Below the pieces are notes generated by a model. That model did no database searches. It was given only the letters and a program-made list of their open reading frames with translations, and had not been told where the DNA came from. A DNA stretch of 64,000 bases from an uncultured Pelagibacteraceae bacterium (GTDB taxonomy: Bacteria; Pseudomonadota; Alphaproteobacteria; Pelagibacterales; Pelagibacteraceae). The position numbers and the translations under genes are program-made. Positions within the stretch are counted from its first letter, which is position 1. Each line of letters begins with the position of its first letter. The DNA lies in NCBI GenBank assembly GCA_902611265.1, contig CACLYY010000001.1, positions 268,128 to 332,127 of the forward strand, read 5' to 3'. This document shows, in pieces, positions 15,959 through 28,527 of the stretch.

Positions 15959-17026
15959 TTGTTTAATAGATTTGTATTTATTGGAGTTCCAAATGAATTT
16001 AATAATTTTTCGTTTGGCATGTTATTTTCAATTATTTTTCATGGATCGATATTTATATTAACAATTTTTGCCCTTCCTTTTGTTGCAAAGAAGCCTATAG
16101 AATTACTTCCAAGTATTTCGGTCGAATTAATTCAAATTTCTGATCAAATGAATATTCCATATGCACCTAAAGCTGCAAAAATTATTGAAAAAGTAAAAAA
16201 AGATAATAAAAGGTTACTTTCAGAACAAGCACCTCCTAAAGAAGTTAAACAAGAAATTAAAAAGCAAGTAAAGTTTGACAATCAAAAAGATGATGTAGAT
16301 CTATCAAAATCTAAAAAAATTCCTGTTCCTGAAAAAAAGCAAGATCAAATCAAACTAGATAAATCCGAAGCAATTCCTCTACCTGATAAAAAAATAGAGA
16401 AAATTGAAACAAAGCAAGAGACTGAACAACAACCGTCTAAGGAAATTACAAAAACAGTTGTTGAGAAAGAAAAGAAAAAAAAAATTGAAAAGGAAATTGA
16501 AAAAGATTTGATAATTAAAGAATTTATTAAAAAAATAAAACCAATTAAAGAGGATAAGGCAATTCAGTCGTCTGAGTATGAAAAAAAAGAATTAGACGTA
16601 GACTTAATTAAGGGGTTAATTGCAAAGCAATATGAAAATATTGGGGAAGTAAAAAAAAAAACTGAAGGAATCACTCAATCAGAAGACAAGTCAATGAGAT
16701 TAACTAAATTATCTGTTACCACTGAGTACTCTATTCAGATGCAATATCAAGATTGCTGGTCTCCTCCGATGGGAGCAGAATATAAAAAAAATGATTATTT
16801 AGTTACAGTAAAACTTGAACTAGAAAAAAATGGAAGGGTAAAAAGTAGAGAAATTTTGGAAAGAAATAGAATGGGAACAGATGGGAAATACAGAATCTTT
16901 GCAGAAGCAGTTGATCGAGCAGTATTAAAGTGTAATCCTATTAAAAATCTTCCAACTAAAACTTATGAAAATTGGAGTACTATGATATTAAGGTTTAATC
17001 CTGAGGGGATGATGGTTGGCGAATGA
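15959..17026 (+). CDS. tolA: Tol-Pal system protein TolA
   Basis: A 355-residue protein with an N-terminal membrane helix (about 20-45), a long lysine/glutamate-rich middle region (about 75-230) with repeated IPVPEKKQD-like and IPLPDKKIE-like segments, and a C-terminal domain with DCWSPP and VDRAVLKCNPI, typical of alphaproteobacterial TolA/TonB-like ends. TolA spans the periplasm and contacts Pal and TolB. It starts with TTG at 15959; no nearby ATG keeps the membrane helix. Low-complexity sequence makes the middle region fast-evolving. tolB overlaps by 4 nt. Confidence 0.88.
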   Translation: MFNRFVFIGVPNEFNNFSFGMLFSIIFHGSIFILTIFALPFVAKKPIELLPSISVELIQISDQMNIPYAPKAAKIIEKVKKDNKRLLSEQAPPKEVKQEIKKQVKFDNQKDDVDLSKSKKIPVPEKKQDQIKLDKSEAIPLPDKKIEKIETKQETEQQPSKEITKTVVEKEKKKKIEKEIEKDLIIKEFIKKIKPIKEDKAIQSSEYEKKELDVDLIKGLIAKQYENIGEVKKKTEGITQSEDKSMRLTKLSVTTEYSIQMQYQDCWSPPMGAEYKKNDYLVTVKLELEKNGRVKSREILERNRMGTDGKYRIFAEAVDRAVLKCNPIKNLPTKTYENWSTMILRFNPEGMMVGE

Positions 17027-18387
17027 AAAAAAATTTATTTTTAATATTTTTTATTTGTTCTATTTTAAAACCAAGTATTAGCTTTTCTCTTGTAGAAATT
17101 GATATTACTAGAGGAAATCTTGATCCAATGCCTATTGCAGTATCACCATTTTTTACAAATGAAGATTCTAACATTAAAATAAAAAATATTCTTAATATTG
17201 ACAATTTAGGTTTTGAAATATCAAAAGTAATTGAAAATAATTTAGAGAAGACCGGTTTATTTGATGCAATCGATAAAGAAGCATTTTTACAAAAACCTGA
17301 TATTGCACATTTAAAACCAAGATTCGAAGATTGGACTTTAATCAAATCTCAAGTTTTAATAACAGGAAAAGTTACGTCTAAGATAATAAATAATAAAGAT
17401 TATATAAACGTAGAATTTAAACTATGGGATGTGTTAGGTGCAAAGATGGTTGACGGTTTTTCTTTAACAACAACGCCACGTTCTTGGAGAAGAGTTGGCC
17501 ATAAAGTCTCTGACAAGGTATATGAAAGATTAACTGGTGAAAGTGGTTATTTTGATACCAGAATAATATATGTATCAGAAGAAGGACCAAAAACGCAAAG
17601 AGTTAAAAAATTAGCATTGATGGATCAAGATGGTTTTAATACAAAGTATATAACATTAGGAAACGAATTAGTATTAACCCCAAGATTTAATCCAGCTGAT
17701 GATAAAATCATAACTTACATGTCTTACTTTAGGAATATGCCTAGAGTTTATATTGTAAATCTACAAACTGGTGAGCAAAAAGTTGTAGGTGATTTTAGAG
17801 GAATGACGTTTGCACCAAGATTCTCTCCTGATGGAAAAAAATTAATAATGAGTTTAGCAAAAGATGGAAACTCAGAAATTTGGGTTAGAGATTTAGAAAC
17901 TAATATTCAGGAAAAATTAACTGATCATCCATCAATAGATACTTCACCATCATACTCACCTGATGGAAAATTCATTACATTTAACTCTGACAGAAGTGGT
18001 TATCAACAAATATATGTTATGAAAAGTGATGGATCAAAAGTAAAAAGAATTTCATTTGGTAAAGGTATTTATGGTACACCTGTTTGGTCACCGAGAGGTG
18101 ATTTAATAGCCTTTACAAAACTGCATAAAGGAAAATTTTTTATTGGAGTGATGAGAACGGATGGAACCGGTGAAAGATTACTTACTGAGAACTTCTATCA
18201 AGAAGCTCCGTCATGGTCTCCAAATGGGAGAATAATCATTTTTTATAGAGAAACAAAATCTGATAATGATGGTCAAGGTTTCTCTGCAAAATTATGGTCT
18301 ATTGATTTAACTGGATACAACGAGAGGTTGGTAAAAACTGAGACAGATGCTTCTGACCCATCGTGGTCTTCTTTGTTAGGAAATTAA
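17023..18387 (+). CDS. tolB: Tol-Pal system beta-propeller protein TolB
   Basis: A 454-residue periplasmic protein. A signal peptide is visible at residues 1-21 (KKN, then a hydrophobic core, ending near ISFS). The N-terminal domain is followed by a propeller with repeated FSPDGKKL, YSPDGKFI, WSPRGDLI and WSPNGRII segments, spaced about 43 residues apart, each followed by an aspartate-containing strand. TolB binds Pal and OmpA-type proteins at the outer membrane. It overlaps tolA by 4 nt; a 95-nt gap with its own promoter-like site follows before pal. Confidence 0.96.
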   Translation: MKKNLFLIFFICSILKPSISFSLVEIDITRGNLDPMPIAVSPFFTNEDSNIKIKNILNIDNLGFEISKVIENNLEKTGLFDAIDKEAFLQKPDIAHLKPRFEDWTLIKSQVLITGKVTSKIINNKDYINVEFKLWDVLGAKMVDGFSLTTTPRSWRRVGHKVSDKVYERLTGESGYFDTRIIYVSEEGPKTQRVKKLALMDQDGFNTKYITLGNELVLTPRFNPADDKIITYMSYFRNMPRVYIVNLQTGEQKVVGDFRGMTFAPRFSPDGKKLIMSLAKDGNSEIWVRDLETNIQEKLTDHPSIDTSPSYSPDGKFITFNSDRSGYQQIYVMKSDGSKVKRISFGKGIYGTPVWSPRGDLIAFTKLHKGKFFIGVMRTDGTGERLLTENFYQEAPSWSPNGRIIIFYRETKSDNDGQGFSAKLWSIDLTGYNERLVKTETDASDPSWSSLLGN

Positions 18388-18415
18388 AGAAAAATCAAGT
18401 ATTTACTAAATTTGG

Positions 18416-18477
18416 TTGATTTTTGTAGACAAAACATCTAATTACATGGTTAAGTTCACAATATTCTATTTAAGGAG
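18416..18477 (+). promoter_or_regulatory. pal: Candidate pal promoter and ribosome-binding site
   Basis: TTGATT at 18416-18421, 17 bp, TAATTA at 18439-18444. About 30 nt further on, AAGGAG at 18472-18477 lies 5 nt before the pal ATG, one of the strongest Shine-Dalgarno sites in the window. A separate promoter would fit the high amounts of Pal lipoprotein needed compared with the Tol proteins. Confidence 0.5.
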
Positions 18478-18482
18478 CAAAA

Positions 18483-19037
18483 ATGAATCTAAACAAAATT
18501 TTAAAAAATGCATTTCTTGTTGTTATGTTTGGTCTAATCGTAACTGCATGTGCAACTAAGAAATCTGTTAAAACAACAGATTCAACAACAAGCACTACTA
18601 CTACATCAGCAGAGACACAAAAAGCTGATCCAATTGAAAAATTGGATGCGTTGATGCAAGGAGATGTATATGTTGGCTCTGATACTGTTGGAGAGCTTGC
18701 GAGTGGAGTTCCAGACAGAGTATTCTTTGCGACTAATGAAATAATATTGACAACAGCATCTAGAGAAACTCTTAGAAAGCAAGCAGCTTGGCTAAGACAA
18801 AACTCTGATGTAACCGTTGTTGTTGAAGGTCATGCTGATGAAAGAGGCACAAGAGAATATAACTTAGCTTTAGGTGAGAGAAGAGCAAATGCTGCAAAAG
18901 ACTACTTAATGACTTACGGTGTTTCGTCTGATCGAATTAAAGTTTTAAGTTATGGAAAAGAAAGACCTGTAGACTCTGGATCAAATCCACTTTCTTGGTC
19001 AAAAAATAGAAGATCAGTTACAGTTAAAGCAAATTAA
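18483..19037 (+). CDS. pal: Peptidoglycan-associated lipoprotein Pal
   Basis: A 184-residue outer-membrane lipoprotein. The lipobox is IVTAC with the acylated cysteine at C23. A threonine/serine-rich linker (about 27-45) leads to an OmpA-like peptidoglycan-binding domain: VFFATNEIILT, VVVEGHADERGTREYNLALG and ERRANAAKDYL, including the conserved aspartate and arginine that hold diaminopimelate. It tethers the outer membrane to peptidoglycan and interacts with TolA and TolB. It has a strong ribosome-binding site and is followed by a clear terminator. Confidence 0.97.
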   Translation: MNLNKILKNAFLVVMFGLIVTACATKKSVKTTDSTTSTTTTSAETQKADPIEKLDALMQGDVYVGSDTVGELASGVPDRVFFATNEIILTTASRETLRKQAAWLRQNSDVTVVVEGHADERGTREYNLALGERRANAAKDYLMTYGVSSDRIKVLSYGKERPVDSGSNPLSWSKNRRSVTVKAN

Positions 19038-19050
19038 GTTTAAATATTAA

Positions 19051-19086
19051 AAGACCCTAGCATGATAAAGTTAGGGTCTTCTTTTT
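19051..19086 (+). terminator. Rho-independent terminator after pal
   Basis: AAGACCCTAGC at 19051-19061 pairs with GTTAGGGTCTT at 19070-19080 (11 pairs including one G-T) around an 8-nt loop, followed by CTTTTT. It is the clearest simple intrinsic terminator in the window and would end or attenuate the tol-pal transcript before cpoB. Confidence 0.88.
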
Positions 19087-19113
19087 GCCATTATTATAAC
19101 TAGTAATATAACT

Positions 19114-20133
19114 ATGAGATTATTAATTAAGTTAATTTTGATTAACTTTATTTCCTTTCTACTTCTTTCAACCAATTTATCACTCTCACAAGATCAAGAT
19201 GTTGGGGAAATTTTAGAAAATATACAAAAAGATCTTAGAACTTTAGAAAGGGCAGTCTATTCCCAATCTTTTTCTGAAAGCACTGATATAAATACGAACC
19301 AGAGAGCCTCAACTAAAGAAGCAGAGCAAGCTTTAACTAAACATTTGTTAAAATTAAGTGACATTGAAACGCAATTTCAGGAATTAACAAACAAATTTGA
19401 ACAAATTAATTTTAAATTAGATAAACTTTCTAGTGAGCTATCCAAAGTTCAGCAAGATAATCAATTAAGGTTCGAACAAATAGAACAGAATTCAATTTTA
19501 AAAACTGATAATAATTCACTCACTTCATTAACTACAACAGATCAAAATATTTCAAACCAAGAAAAAATACAAAAAAATATATTACCTGGATCTTCAGAAC
19601 CTCAATCTTTAGGTGAAATTTCTTACAAAGATATGACGACAACTGATAGTTCACAGGTAATAGAAACTGTGGAGCAAACCGAAGCAATAATTTCTGAAGT
19701 TTTCAATGCAGAAGAAAAACTATTACCAGATGCAAGTCCTAAAGAACAGTATCAATTTGCAAGAAATTTTTTGAAAGTTGGAGATTATGTTAATGCAGAA
19801 AAAGCATTCAGAGAATTTGTTTTAACCAATCCTGATAATGAATTATCAGGTAATGCACAGTATTGGTATGCTGAAACTTATAGAATAAGACAAATGTATA
19901 CTGATGCTGCAACTGCTTATTTGGAGGGATATCAAAAATATCCAAAAAGTAAAATTGCTCCTGAGAATTTGTTAAAACTAGGAGTATCGTTGGTTCAAAT
20001 GGGAGAAAAAGATCAAGGATGCTTGATGATCGCAGGAGTTAAAAAACAGTACCCAGATGCAACTCAATCAGTGCTTCAAAAGGCTAAGTATTATGAAGAA
20101 AAAGAATTTGAGTGCAAAAAAGAAAATTCATAA
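19114..20133 (+). CDS. cpoB: Tol-Pal system protein CpoB/YbgF
   Basis: A 339-residue periplasmic protein. It has a signal peptide (about 1-25, ending near SLSQ), a coiled-coil segment rich in Q, E and L (about 80-125) of the sort that trimerises in YbgF, a low-complexity Q/S/T linker, and a C-terminal TPR domain from about residue 210: QYQFARNFLKVGDYVNAEKAF, AQYWYAETYRIRQMYTDAATAY and ENLLKLGVSLVQMGEKDQGC. In E. coli CpoB links Tol function to PBP1B. It follows the pal terminator by 27 nt and closes the tol cluster; tilS starts inside its 3' end. Confidence 0.92.
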   Translation: MRLLIKLILINFISFLLLSTNLSLSQDQDVGEILENIQKDLRTLERAVYSQSFSESTDINTNQRASTKEAEQALTKHLLKLSDIETQFQELTNKFEQINFKLDKLSSELSKVQQDNQLRFEQIEQNSILKTDNNSLTSLTTTDQNISNQEKIQKNILPGSSEPQSLGEISYKDMTTTDSSQVIETVEQTEAIISEVFNAEEKLLPDASPKEQYQFARNFLKVGDYVNAEKAFREFVLTNPDNELSGNAQYWYAETYRIRQMYTDAATAYLEGYQKYPKSKIAPENLLKLGVSLVQMGEKDQGCLMIAGVKKQYPDATQSVLQKAKYYEEKEFECKKENS

Positions 20134-21145
20134 TTTCTATTTTAAAAAACTAAATAATAAAAGAATTAAAAAAATTTATTTAAATTTTAAAAAGAAAATT
20201 TTTAAATATATATCAAATAGTTTTTGCGTAGCTGTCTCAGGAGGAGCAGACAGTATGGCACTAGCATTTTTAGCAAAATGTTATTCTATAGAGAATAAAA
20301 AAAAAATTTATTTTTTTATTGTAGATCATAAATTAAGAAAAAATTCGTCTCTTGAAGCAAAGTTAGTAAAGAAAAAACTTAATATATTTGATATTAAATC
20401 TGAAATACTTACAATAAGAAGCACAAAACAAATCTCAAATTTGCAATCATTTGCGAGAGAAAATAGATATAAACTAATTATCAATAAAAGCTTAAACAAA
20501 AAAATAGAGACTATTTTAACTGCTCATCACAAAAATGATCTATTGGAAAATTTTTTTATAAGATTATTAAGAGGTTCAGGATTAAAGGGTCTTAGTTCAT
20601 TTGGAAATATAAAATCGAAAATAAAATTTGATGATAAAATTTCCATTGTAAGACCATTGCTTGATATATCTAAAAATGATCTAAAATATTTATCAAAGAA
20701 TACTTTTAACTTTAATATAGATGATCCATCTAATTATGATGAAAATTTTTTAAGAGTTAAAGTAAGAAAATTAGTCTCAAAATTAGAAAATGATGGCTTA
20801 TCTTTTGAAAAATTCCAAAAAACTCTCAACAATTTGAATAAAAGTAACTTTGCGTTAGAATACTTCGTGAAAAAAAATATTAAAGATAATTCAAGCACAT
20901 TACCATTAAACAAAAGTGTGATTTTAAATGAAAATTTTCTTAAACAACCTAGTGAGATTGTTTTTAGGTCATTTTCTGAAGTGATCCAAAGAGTTGGAAA
21001 GAAAAATTTTTATTCTAGAGGTTCCAAAGTTGAAAATTTAATAAACTACTTAAGGTCAAGTAAAAACGTTAAAAAAAAAACACTTTCAGGATGTATAATT
21101 CAAAAATTTGAGAAATCCGTCATTATTTCCCCAGAAATTACGTAA
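20093..21145 (+). CDS. tilS: tRNA(Ile)-lysidine synthetase
   Basis: An enzyme that modifies C34 of tRNA-Ile(CAU) to lysidine. The PP-loop AVSGGADSMALAFLA is the ATP site, followed by the family pattern VDHKLRKNSS, TAHHKNDLLENFFIRLLRGSGLKGL and a FNIDDPSN(Y)xENFLR-like segment. The open frame reaches up to 20057, but I chose the ATG at 20093 (350 residues) because the upstream residues lie in the cpoB coding region and add nothing family-like. The C-terminal domain is short, as in small alphaproteobacterial forms. It overlaps cpoB by 41 nt and is essential wherever tested. Confidence 0.9.
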   Translation: MKKKNLSAKKKIHNFYFKKLNNKRIKKIYLNFKKKIFKYISNSFCVAVSGGADSMALAFLAKCYSIENKKKIYFFIVDHKLRKNSSLEAKLVKKKLNIFDIKSEILTIRSTKQISNLQSFARENRYKLIINKSLNKKIETILTAHHKNDLLENFFIRLLRGSGLKGLSSFGNIKSKIKFDDKISIVRPLLDISKNDLKYLSKNTFNFNIDDPSNYDENFLRVKVRKLVSKLENDGLSFEKFQKTLNNLNKSNFALEYFVKKNIKDNSSTLPLNKSVILNENFLKQPSEIVFRSFSEVIQRVGKKNFYSRGSKVENLINYLRSSKNVKKKTLSGCIIQKFEKSVIISPEIT

Positions 21146-21152
21146 AATATTT

Positions 21153-21182
21153 ACAAATTGGCACAAATTGGCACAAATTGGC
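21153..21182 (+). repeat. Three perfect tandem copies of a 10-bp unit before ftsH
   Basis: ACAAATTGGC is repeated at 21153-21162, 21163-21172 and 21173-21182 without mismatch, in the 70-nt gap between tilS and ftsH. The 10-bp period equals about one helical turn, so each copy presents the same face. No other tandem repeat of this kind was noticed in the window. It could be an operator or slippage product; the sequence does not decide. Confidence 0.95.
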
Positions 21183-21215
21183 ACTTGTTAAACTCATAAT
21201 AATTCTTAATTTATA

Positions 21216-23111
21216 ATGATGAATTTCAAAAATCTAGCAATGTGGGCAGTTATAGTCATTTTGACTATAGGTCTGTACAACATGTTTAAGAATCCCCAAG
21301 GATCAGTTAGCCAAAAAAATAATATAATTTTTTCTGAGTTTTTAACACAGGTTGACAATGGGAGGGTTGTTCAAGTTGAAATTCAAGGAAAGAACATAAA
21401 AGGTGTAATGTCAAATGGTGAAATGTTTAACACTTATGCACCTGATGACCCAAACTTAATACAAAAATTAAGTGATAAAGGCGTTAGTATTTCAGCTAGC
21501 CCAATAGAAGAAAAAATGCCTTCATTGTTTGGTATTTTATTATCTTGGTTTCCAATGTTGCTTTTAATTGCAGTATGGATTTTCTTTATGAGACAGATGC
21601 AAGGAGGTAAGGGTGGAGCGATGGGCTTTGGTAAATCCAAAGCGAAAATGATGAATGAGATAAAAGGAAAAGTAACTTTTAATGATGTTGCAGGTGTAGA
21701 AGAGGCTAAAGAAGAAGTAGAAGAGGTTGTAGAGTTTCTAAAAGATCCTAAAAAATTTAGTCGACTTGGCGGAAAAATACCACGTGGATGCCTTTTAGTT
21801 GGACCACCCGGAACAGGTAAAACTTTATTAGCAAGAGCTATAGCTGGAGAAGCTGGTGTTCCATTTTTTACTATATCTGGATCTGATTTTGTAGAGATGT
21901 TTGTTGGCGTGGGTGCTTCTAGAGTAAGAGATATGTTTGAACAGGGAAAAAAACATTCTCCATGTATAATATTTATTGACGAGATAGATGCTGTTGGAAG
22001 AAGTAGAGGGGCAGGTCTTGGTGGTGGAAATGATGAAAGAGAACAAACACTTAATCAGTTATTAGTCGAAATGGACGGTTTTGATACCAATGAAGGTGTA
22101 ATTATTATCGCCGCAACTAATAGGCCAGACGTATTAGATCCAGCACTTTTAAGACCAGGAAGATTTGATAGACAAGTTGTAGTCTCAAATCCAGACTTAA
22201 TTGGAAGAGAAAAGATTTTAAAAGTGCATGCAAAAAAAATATCAATGGCCCCTGACGTCAATCTAAGAACAGTAGCTAGAGGAACACCTGGTTTTTCTGG
22301 AGCTGATTTAGCTAACCTTGTGAATGAAGCAGCATTACTGGCGGCTAGAAAAAACAAAAGGATTGTAACTTATCAAGAATTTGAAGAAGCCAAAGATAAA
22401 GTGATGATGGGATCTGAGAGAAGATCAATGGTCATGTCAGAGGAAGAGAAAAAACTAACAGCTTATCATGAAGCAGGACATGCGATTGTAACAATAAATG
22501 AAAAAGCAGCATACCCTATACATAAAGCAACCATTATACCGAGAGGAAGAGCATTAGGAATGGTAATGCAACTACCAGAAAGAGATGAAGTTTCACAAAC
22601 AAGAGAACAACTTCACGCCCAAATGGCTATTGCAATGGGAGGTAGAGTTGCAGAGGAACTAATTTTTGGAGACGATAAAGTAACTACAGGAGCAGCCAGT
22701 GATATTGAGCAGGCAACGAAAAGGGCAAGAGCTATGGTCATGAGAGCTGGCTTAAGTAAAGAAATGGGTCCAGTTGCGTATGGTGAAAATGAGGAAGAGG
22801 TATTTCTAGGTAGATCAGTGGCCAGACAACAAAATATGTCAGAGGAAACTGCAAGAAAAGTAGATAGCGAAATTAGAAAATTTGTTGATATGGGTTATGA
22901 CAGGGCAAGAAAAGTATTAACTGAAAAAATTGATGATCTTCATAAATTAGCAAAAGCTTTACTAACTTATGAAACTTTGACAGGTGCAGAGATTGAAGAT
23001 TTAGTAAACAAAAATATATATCCAAAGAACAAAGAAGATTTAAAAGTTGAAGATGACGATCAAAGCTCAGCACTTGGCTCAATGGGCTTAAAACCAAAGA
23101 TAGTGCACTAA
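21216..23111 (+). CDS. ftsH: ATP-dependent zinc metalloprotease FtsH
   Basis: A 631-residue membrane AAA protease. Membrane helices lie near residues 5-24 and 103-125 with a small periplasmic domain between. The AAA module has Walker A GPPGTGKT at 196-203, Walker B IIFIDEID, and the second region of homology [21 protein letters not shown]. The protease domain has HEAGH at 418-422 with a later zinc-binding acid in [12 protein letters not shown]. FtsH degrades unassembled membrane proteins and regulators such as RpoH (27594-28484), and HflKC (48444-50404) modulates it. Two ATGs in tandem at 21216 and 21219 are both possible starts. Confidence 0.98.
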   Translation: MMNFKNLAMWAVIVILTIGLYNMFKNPQGSVSQKNNIIFSEFLTQVDNGRVVQVEIQGKNIKGVMSNGEMFNTYAPDDPNLIQKLSDKGVSISASPIEEKMPSLFGILLSWFPMLLLIAVWIFFMRQMQGGKGGAMGFGKSKAKMMNEIKGKVTFNDVAGVEEAKEEVEEVVEFLKDPKKFSRLGGKIPRGCLLVGPPGTGKTLLARAIAGEAGVPFFTISGSDFVEMFVGVGASRVRDMFEQGKKHSPCIIFIDEIDAVGRSRGAGLGGGNDEREQTLNQLLVEMDGFDTNEGVIIIAATNRPDVLDPALLRPGRFDRQVVVSNPDLIGREKILKVHAKKISMAPDVNLRTVARGTPGFSGADLANLVNEAALLAARKNKRIVTYQEFEEAKDKVMMGSERRSMVMSEEEKKLTAYHEAGHAIVTINEKAAYPIHKATIIPRGRALGMVMQLPERDEVSQTREQLHAQMAIAMGGRVAEELIFGDDKVTTGAASDIEQATKRARAMVMRAGLSKEMGPVAYGENEEEVFLGRSVARQQNMSEETARKVDSEIRKFVDMGYDRARKVLTEKIDDLHKLAKALLTYETLTGAEIEDLVNKNIYPKNKEDLKVEDDDQSSALGSMGLKPKIVH

Positions 23112-23117
23112 GCACTA

Positions 23118-24167
23118 ATGAATAAATATTACACTAGAGCGTGTAATTTTTATTTCGGTTCAACCTCCAAAAAAAATATAAAAAAAAAACTATCTATTCC
23201 TTTAAATGGAAATATCCTTATTTCTTTTGATCAAGTAGAAATAATAAACAGGGAAAATAGTAAAACAATTAATATCAAAGATATTGATAAACTTCCAAGA
23301 AATCAAAAAATTAAAATTAATAAAGATTTAAAAAAAATAAAAAAGAAAAAAACTTTTAAACAACTTGCATTATCTGATATTCCAATTTTAATGGGTATTG
23401 TTAATTTAACGCCGGATAGTTTTTCAGATGGTGGTAAATATAATAATAAAAATTTAGCTTCAAAACATATTAAAAACTTATTATCAAGTGGTGCAAAAAT
23501 AATTGATATTGGAGGAGAATCTACAAGACCTGGGGCAAGTGATGTTAGCTCTATTAAAGAGTGGGAGAGAATTAAAAAAGTTTTAAAAATGTTAAAAAAT
23601 AGAAAGTGTTTTGTTTCATTAGATACTAGAAAAAGTTTTGTAATGAAGAAAGCCTCTAAAATAAAAGTTGATCTTATTAATGACGTATCTGGATTAGATT
23701 ACGATCCTCAAACTATAAATTTTTTAAAAAAATCACGAAAACCGTTCATCATTCATCATATGAAAGGAACACCAAAAAATATGCAAATCAAACCATCATA
23801 TAAAAATGTATTACTTGATATATATGATTTTTTTGAAGCAAAATTAAAATATATAAGAAAAAATGGCATTAAACATAATAATATTATACTAGATCCTGGA
23901 ATTGGATTTGGAAAAAATTTGAAACATAATATTACTCTTCTAAAGAATATTTCTATTTTTCATTCATTAGGCCTTCCTATAATGTTAGGCTTATCAAGAA
24001 AAAGATTTATTAGGGATATTTCAAAAGAAAATGACACTAAAGAAAGACTTGGAGGCACAATATCTTCCTGTATTCAATCTTACTTGCAAGGTGTTCAAAT
24101 TTTAAGAGTACATGATGTTAAAGAAATCAGTCAGGCGTTTAAAGTTTTCAAGAAGTTGCAAAATTAA
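23118..24167 (+). CDS. folP: Dihydropteroate synthase
   Basis: A 349-residue folate enzyme joining p-aminobenzoate to the pterin. The barrel begins near residue 90 with IPILMGIVNLTPDSFSDGG, then GAKIIDIGGESTRPGA, SLDTRKSFV, INDVSGL, IIHHMKG, LDPGIGFGK and GLSRKRFI. The first 85 residues are an extra lysine-rich region not present in the roughly 280-residue E. coli enzyme; similar N-terminal regions occur in other alphaproteobacterial DHPS proteins, so it is probably real. It starts 6 nt after ftsH and is followed by glmM after 2 nt, the common ftsH-folP-glmM order. Confidence 0.95.
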   Translation: MNKYYTRACNFYFGSTSKKNIKKKLSIPLNGNILISFDQVEIINRENSKTINIKDIDKLPRNQKIKINKDLKKIKKKKTFKQLALSDIPILMGIVNLTPDSFSDGGKYNNKNLASKHIKNLLSSGAKIIDIGGESTRPGASDVSSIKEWERIKKVLKMLKNRKCFVSLDTRKSFVMKKASKIKVDLINDVSGLDYDPQTINFLKKSRKPFIIHHMKGTPKNMQIKPSYKNVLLDIYDFFEAKLKYIRKNGIKHNNIILDPGIGFGKNLKHNITLLKNISIFHSLGLPIMLGLSRKRFIRDISKENDTKERLGGTISSCIQSYLQGVQILRVHDVKEISQAFKVFKKLQN

Positions 24168-24169
24168 AA

Positions 24170-25501
24170 ATGATTAAAAAATATTTTGGGACCGACGGTA
24201 TTAGAGGAAGAGTTAACGGTTCTAAAATAAATGGTGAAATGTTTTTTAAATTTGGATTGGCAGCAGGAACATATTTTAAAAATTTAAAGAAAAGTAAACA
24301 AACTGCAATTATTGCAAAAGATACAAGGTTATCGGGTTATACACTTGAGCCAGCTTTAGTCTCTGGATTGACGTCTGCTGGTATGCATATTTATACATTA
24401 GGACCACTCCCAACTAATGGTTTAGCTATGTTAACAAAAAAAATGAGTGCAAATATGGGTATAATGATAACTGCATCTCATAATTCACATTACGATAATG
24501 GTTTAAAGTTATTTGGACCAGATGGCTTAAAGTTATCAGACAAAATTGAAAAAAAAATAGAAAATTTAATCGACTCAAAGATTGCTTCAAATCTCTCAGA
24601 TCCAATAAAATTAGGAAGAGTTAAAAGATTAGAGGACGCAAATGAAAATTATATAAAGATCCTAAAACAAAATTTTCCAACTTCATTTAGTTTAAAAGGT
24701 ATTAAAATCGTTTTAGACTGTGCAAATGGAGCAGGTTATAAAGCTGGACCTAAATTATTAAAATCGCTAGGTGCTAAAGTTTTTGAATATGGTACATCTC
24801 CAAATGGATTGAACATAAATTTTAAATGTGGCTCTACTTATCCAAATAAAATTTGTCAAATGACAAAAAAAAGAAAGGCGCATATAGGTATCGCATTAGA
24901 TGGTGATGCTGATAGAATAATTGTCTGTGATGAAAAAGGTCAAATTATTGACGGAGATAAAATTCTTGCAATGTTAGGTGAGAGATGGAAAAGAAAAAAA
25001 ATTTTAAAAGGTGGAGTAATTGGTACGCTAATGTCAAATTATGGCTTAGAGGAGTTTTTTAAAAAAAATGAAATAAAATTTTTTAGATCAGATGTGGGAG
25101 ATCGTTATGTTAAAGAAAAAATGAAAAAAAATAAATTTAATTTAGGGGGAGAACAATCAGGTCATATTATTCTTGGAAAGTTTGCGACAACTGGAGACGG
25201 GTTATTAGTTGCCTTAGAAATTCTTTTTTCTTTAAGAAAAGGGAAAAAAGCTAGTGAACTTTTTAATAAATTTATTCCCACTCCTCAAATTTTAGAAAAT
25301 GTGGAAGTAAAAAATAAGTCAATTATTTACAGCCCAAAATGTATAAAAGCAATTTCTGACGTAAATAAACTAATTAAAAATAAAGGCAGAGTATTAGTTA
25401 GAAAGTCTGGCACTGAACCAAAAATAAGAATTATGTGTGAGTCGAAAGATTCAAATCTAAATAAATTTTGCATTAATATCATTAAAAAATCTATTCGGTA
25501 A
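24170..25501 (+). CDS. glmM: Phosphoglucosamine mutase
   Basis: A 443-residue alpha-D-phosphohexomutase converting glucosamine-6-phosphate to glucosamine-1-phosphate for peptidoglycan and LPS. KYFGTDGIRG opens the protein, S103 in MITASHNSH is the phosphorylated serine, DGDADRI binds Mg2+, GGEQSGH recognises the sugar, and RKSGTEPKIRIM is the C-terminal phosphate-binding loop. All four functional loops are present. It sits 2 nt after folP and 1 nt before thiD. Confidence 0.97.
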   Translation: MIKKYFGTDGIRGRVNGSKINGEMFFKFGLAAGTYFKNLKKSKQTAIIAKDTRLSGYTLEPALVSGLTSAGMHIYTLGPLPTNGLAMLTKKMSANMGIMITASHNSHYDNGLKLFGPDGLKLSDKIEKKIENLIDSKIASNLSDPIKLGRVKRLEDANENYIKILKQNFPTSFSLKGIKIVLDCANGAGYKAGPKLLKSLGAKVFEYGTSPNGLNINFKCGSTYPNKICQMTKKRKAHIGIALDGDADRIIVCDEKGQIIDGDKILAMLGERWKRKKILKGGVIGTLMSNYGLEEFFKKNEIKFFRSDVGDRYVKEKMKKNKFNLGGEQSGHIILGKFATTGDGLLVALEILFSLRKGKKASELFNKFIPTPQILENVEVKNKSIIYSPKCIKAISDVNKLIKNKGRVLVRKSGTEPKIRIMCESKDSNLNKFCINIIKKSIR

Positions 25502-25502
25502 A

Positions 25503-28484
<2,982 letters not shown>

Positions 28485-28527
28485 TTGAAGTATTTATTTA
28501 ATAAATAAATGAAATTTTACAATGCTT

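Noticed and set aside
20057-20092. Upstream start for tilS giving 12 extra residues.
   Set aside because: The added residues lie deep in cpoB coding sequence and show no family similarity; ATG at 20093 gives the normal length.
21153-21190. TTGGCAC repeats upstream of ftsH resemble the -24 half of a sigma-54 promoter.
   Set aside because: The GG-to-GC spacing is 11 rather than 12 and no proper TTGC -12 element is present; no sigma-54 or activator gene is in the window.
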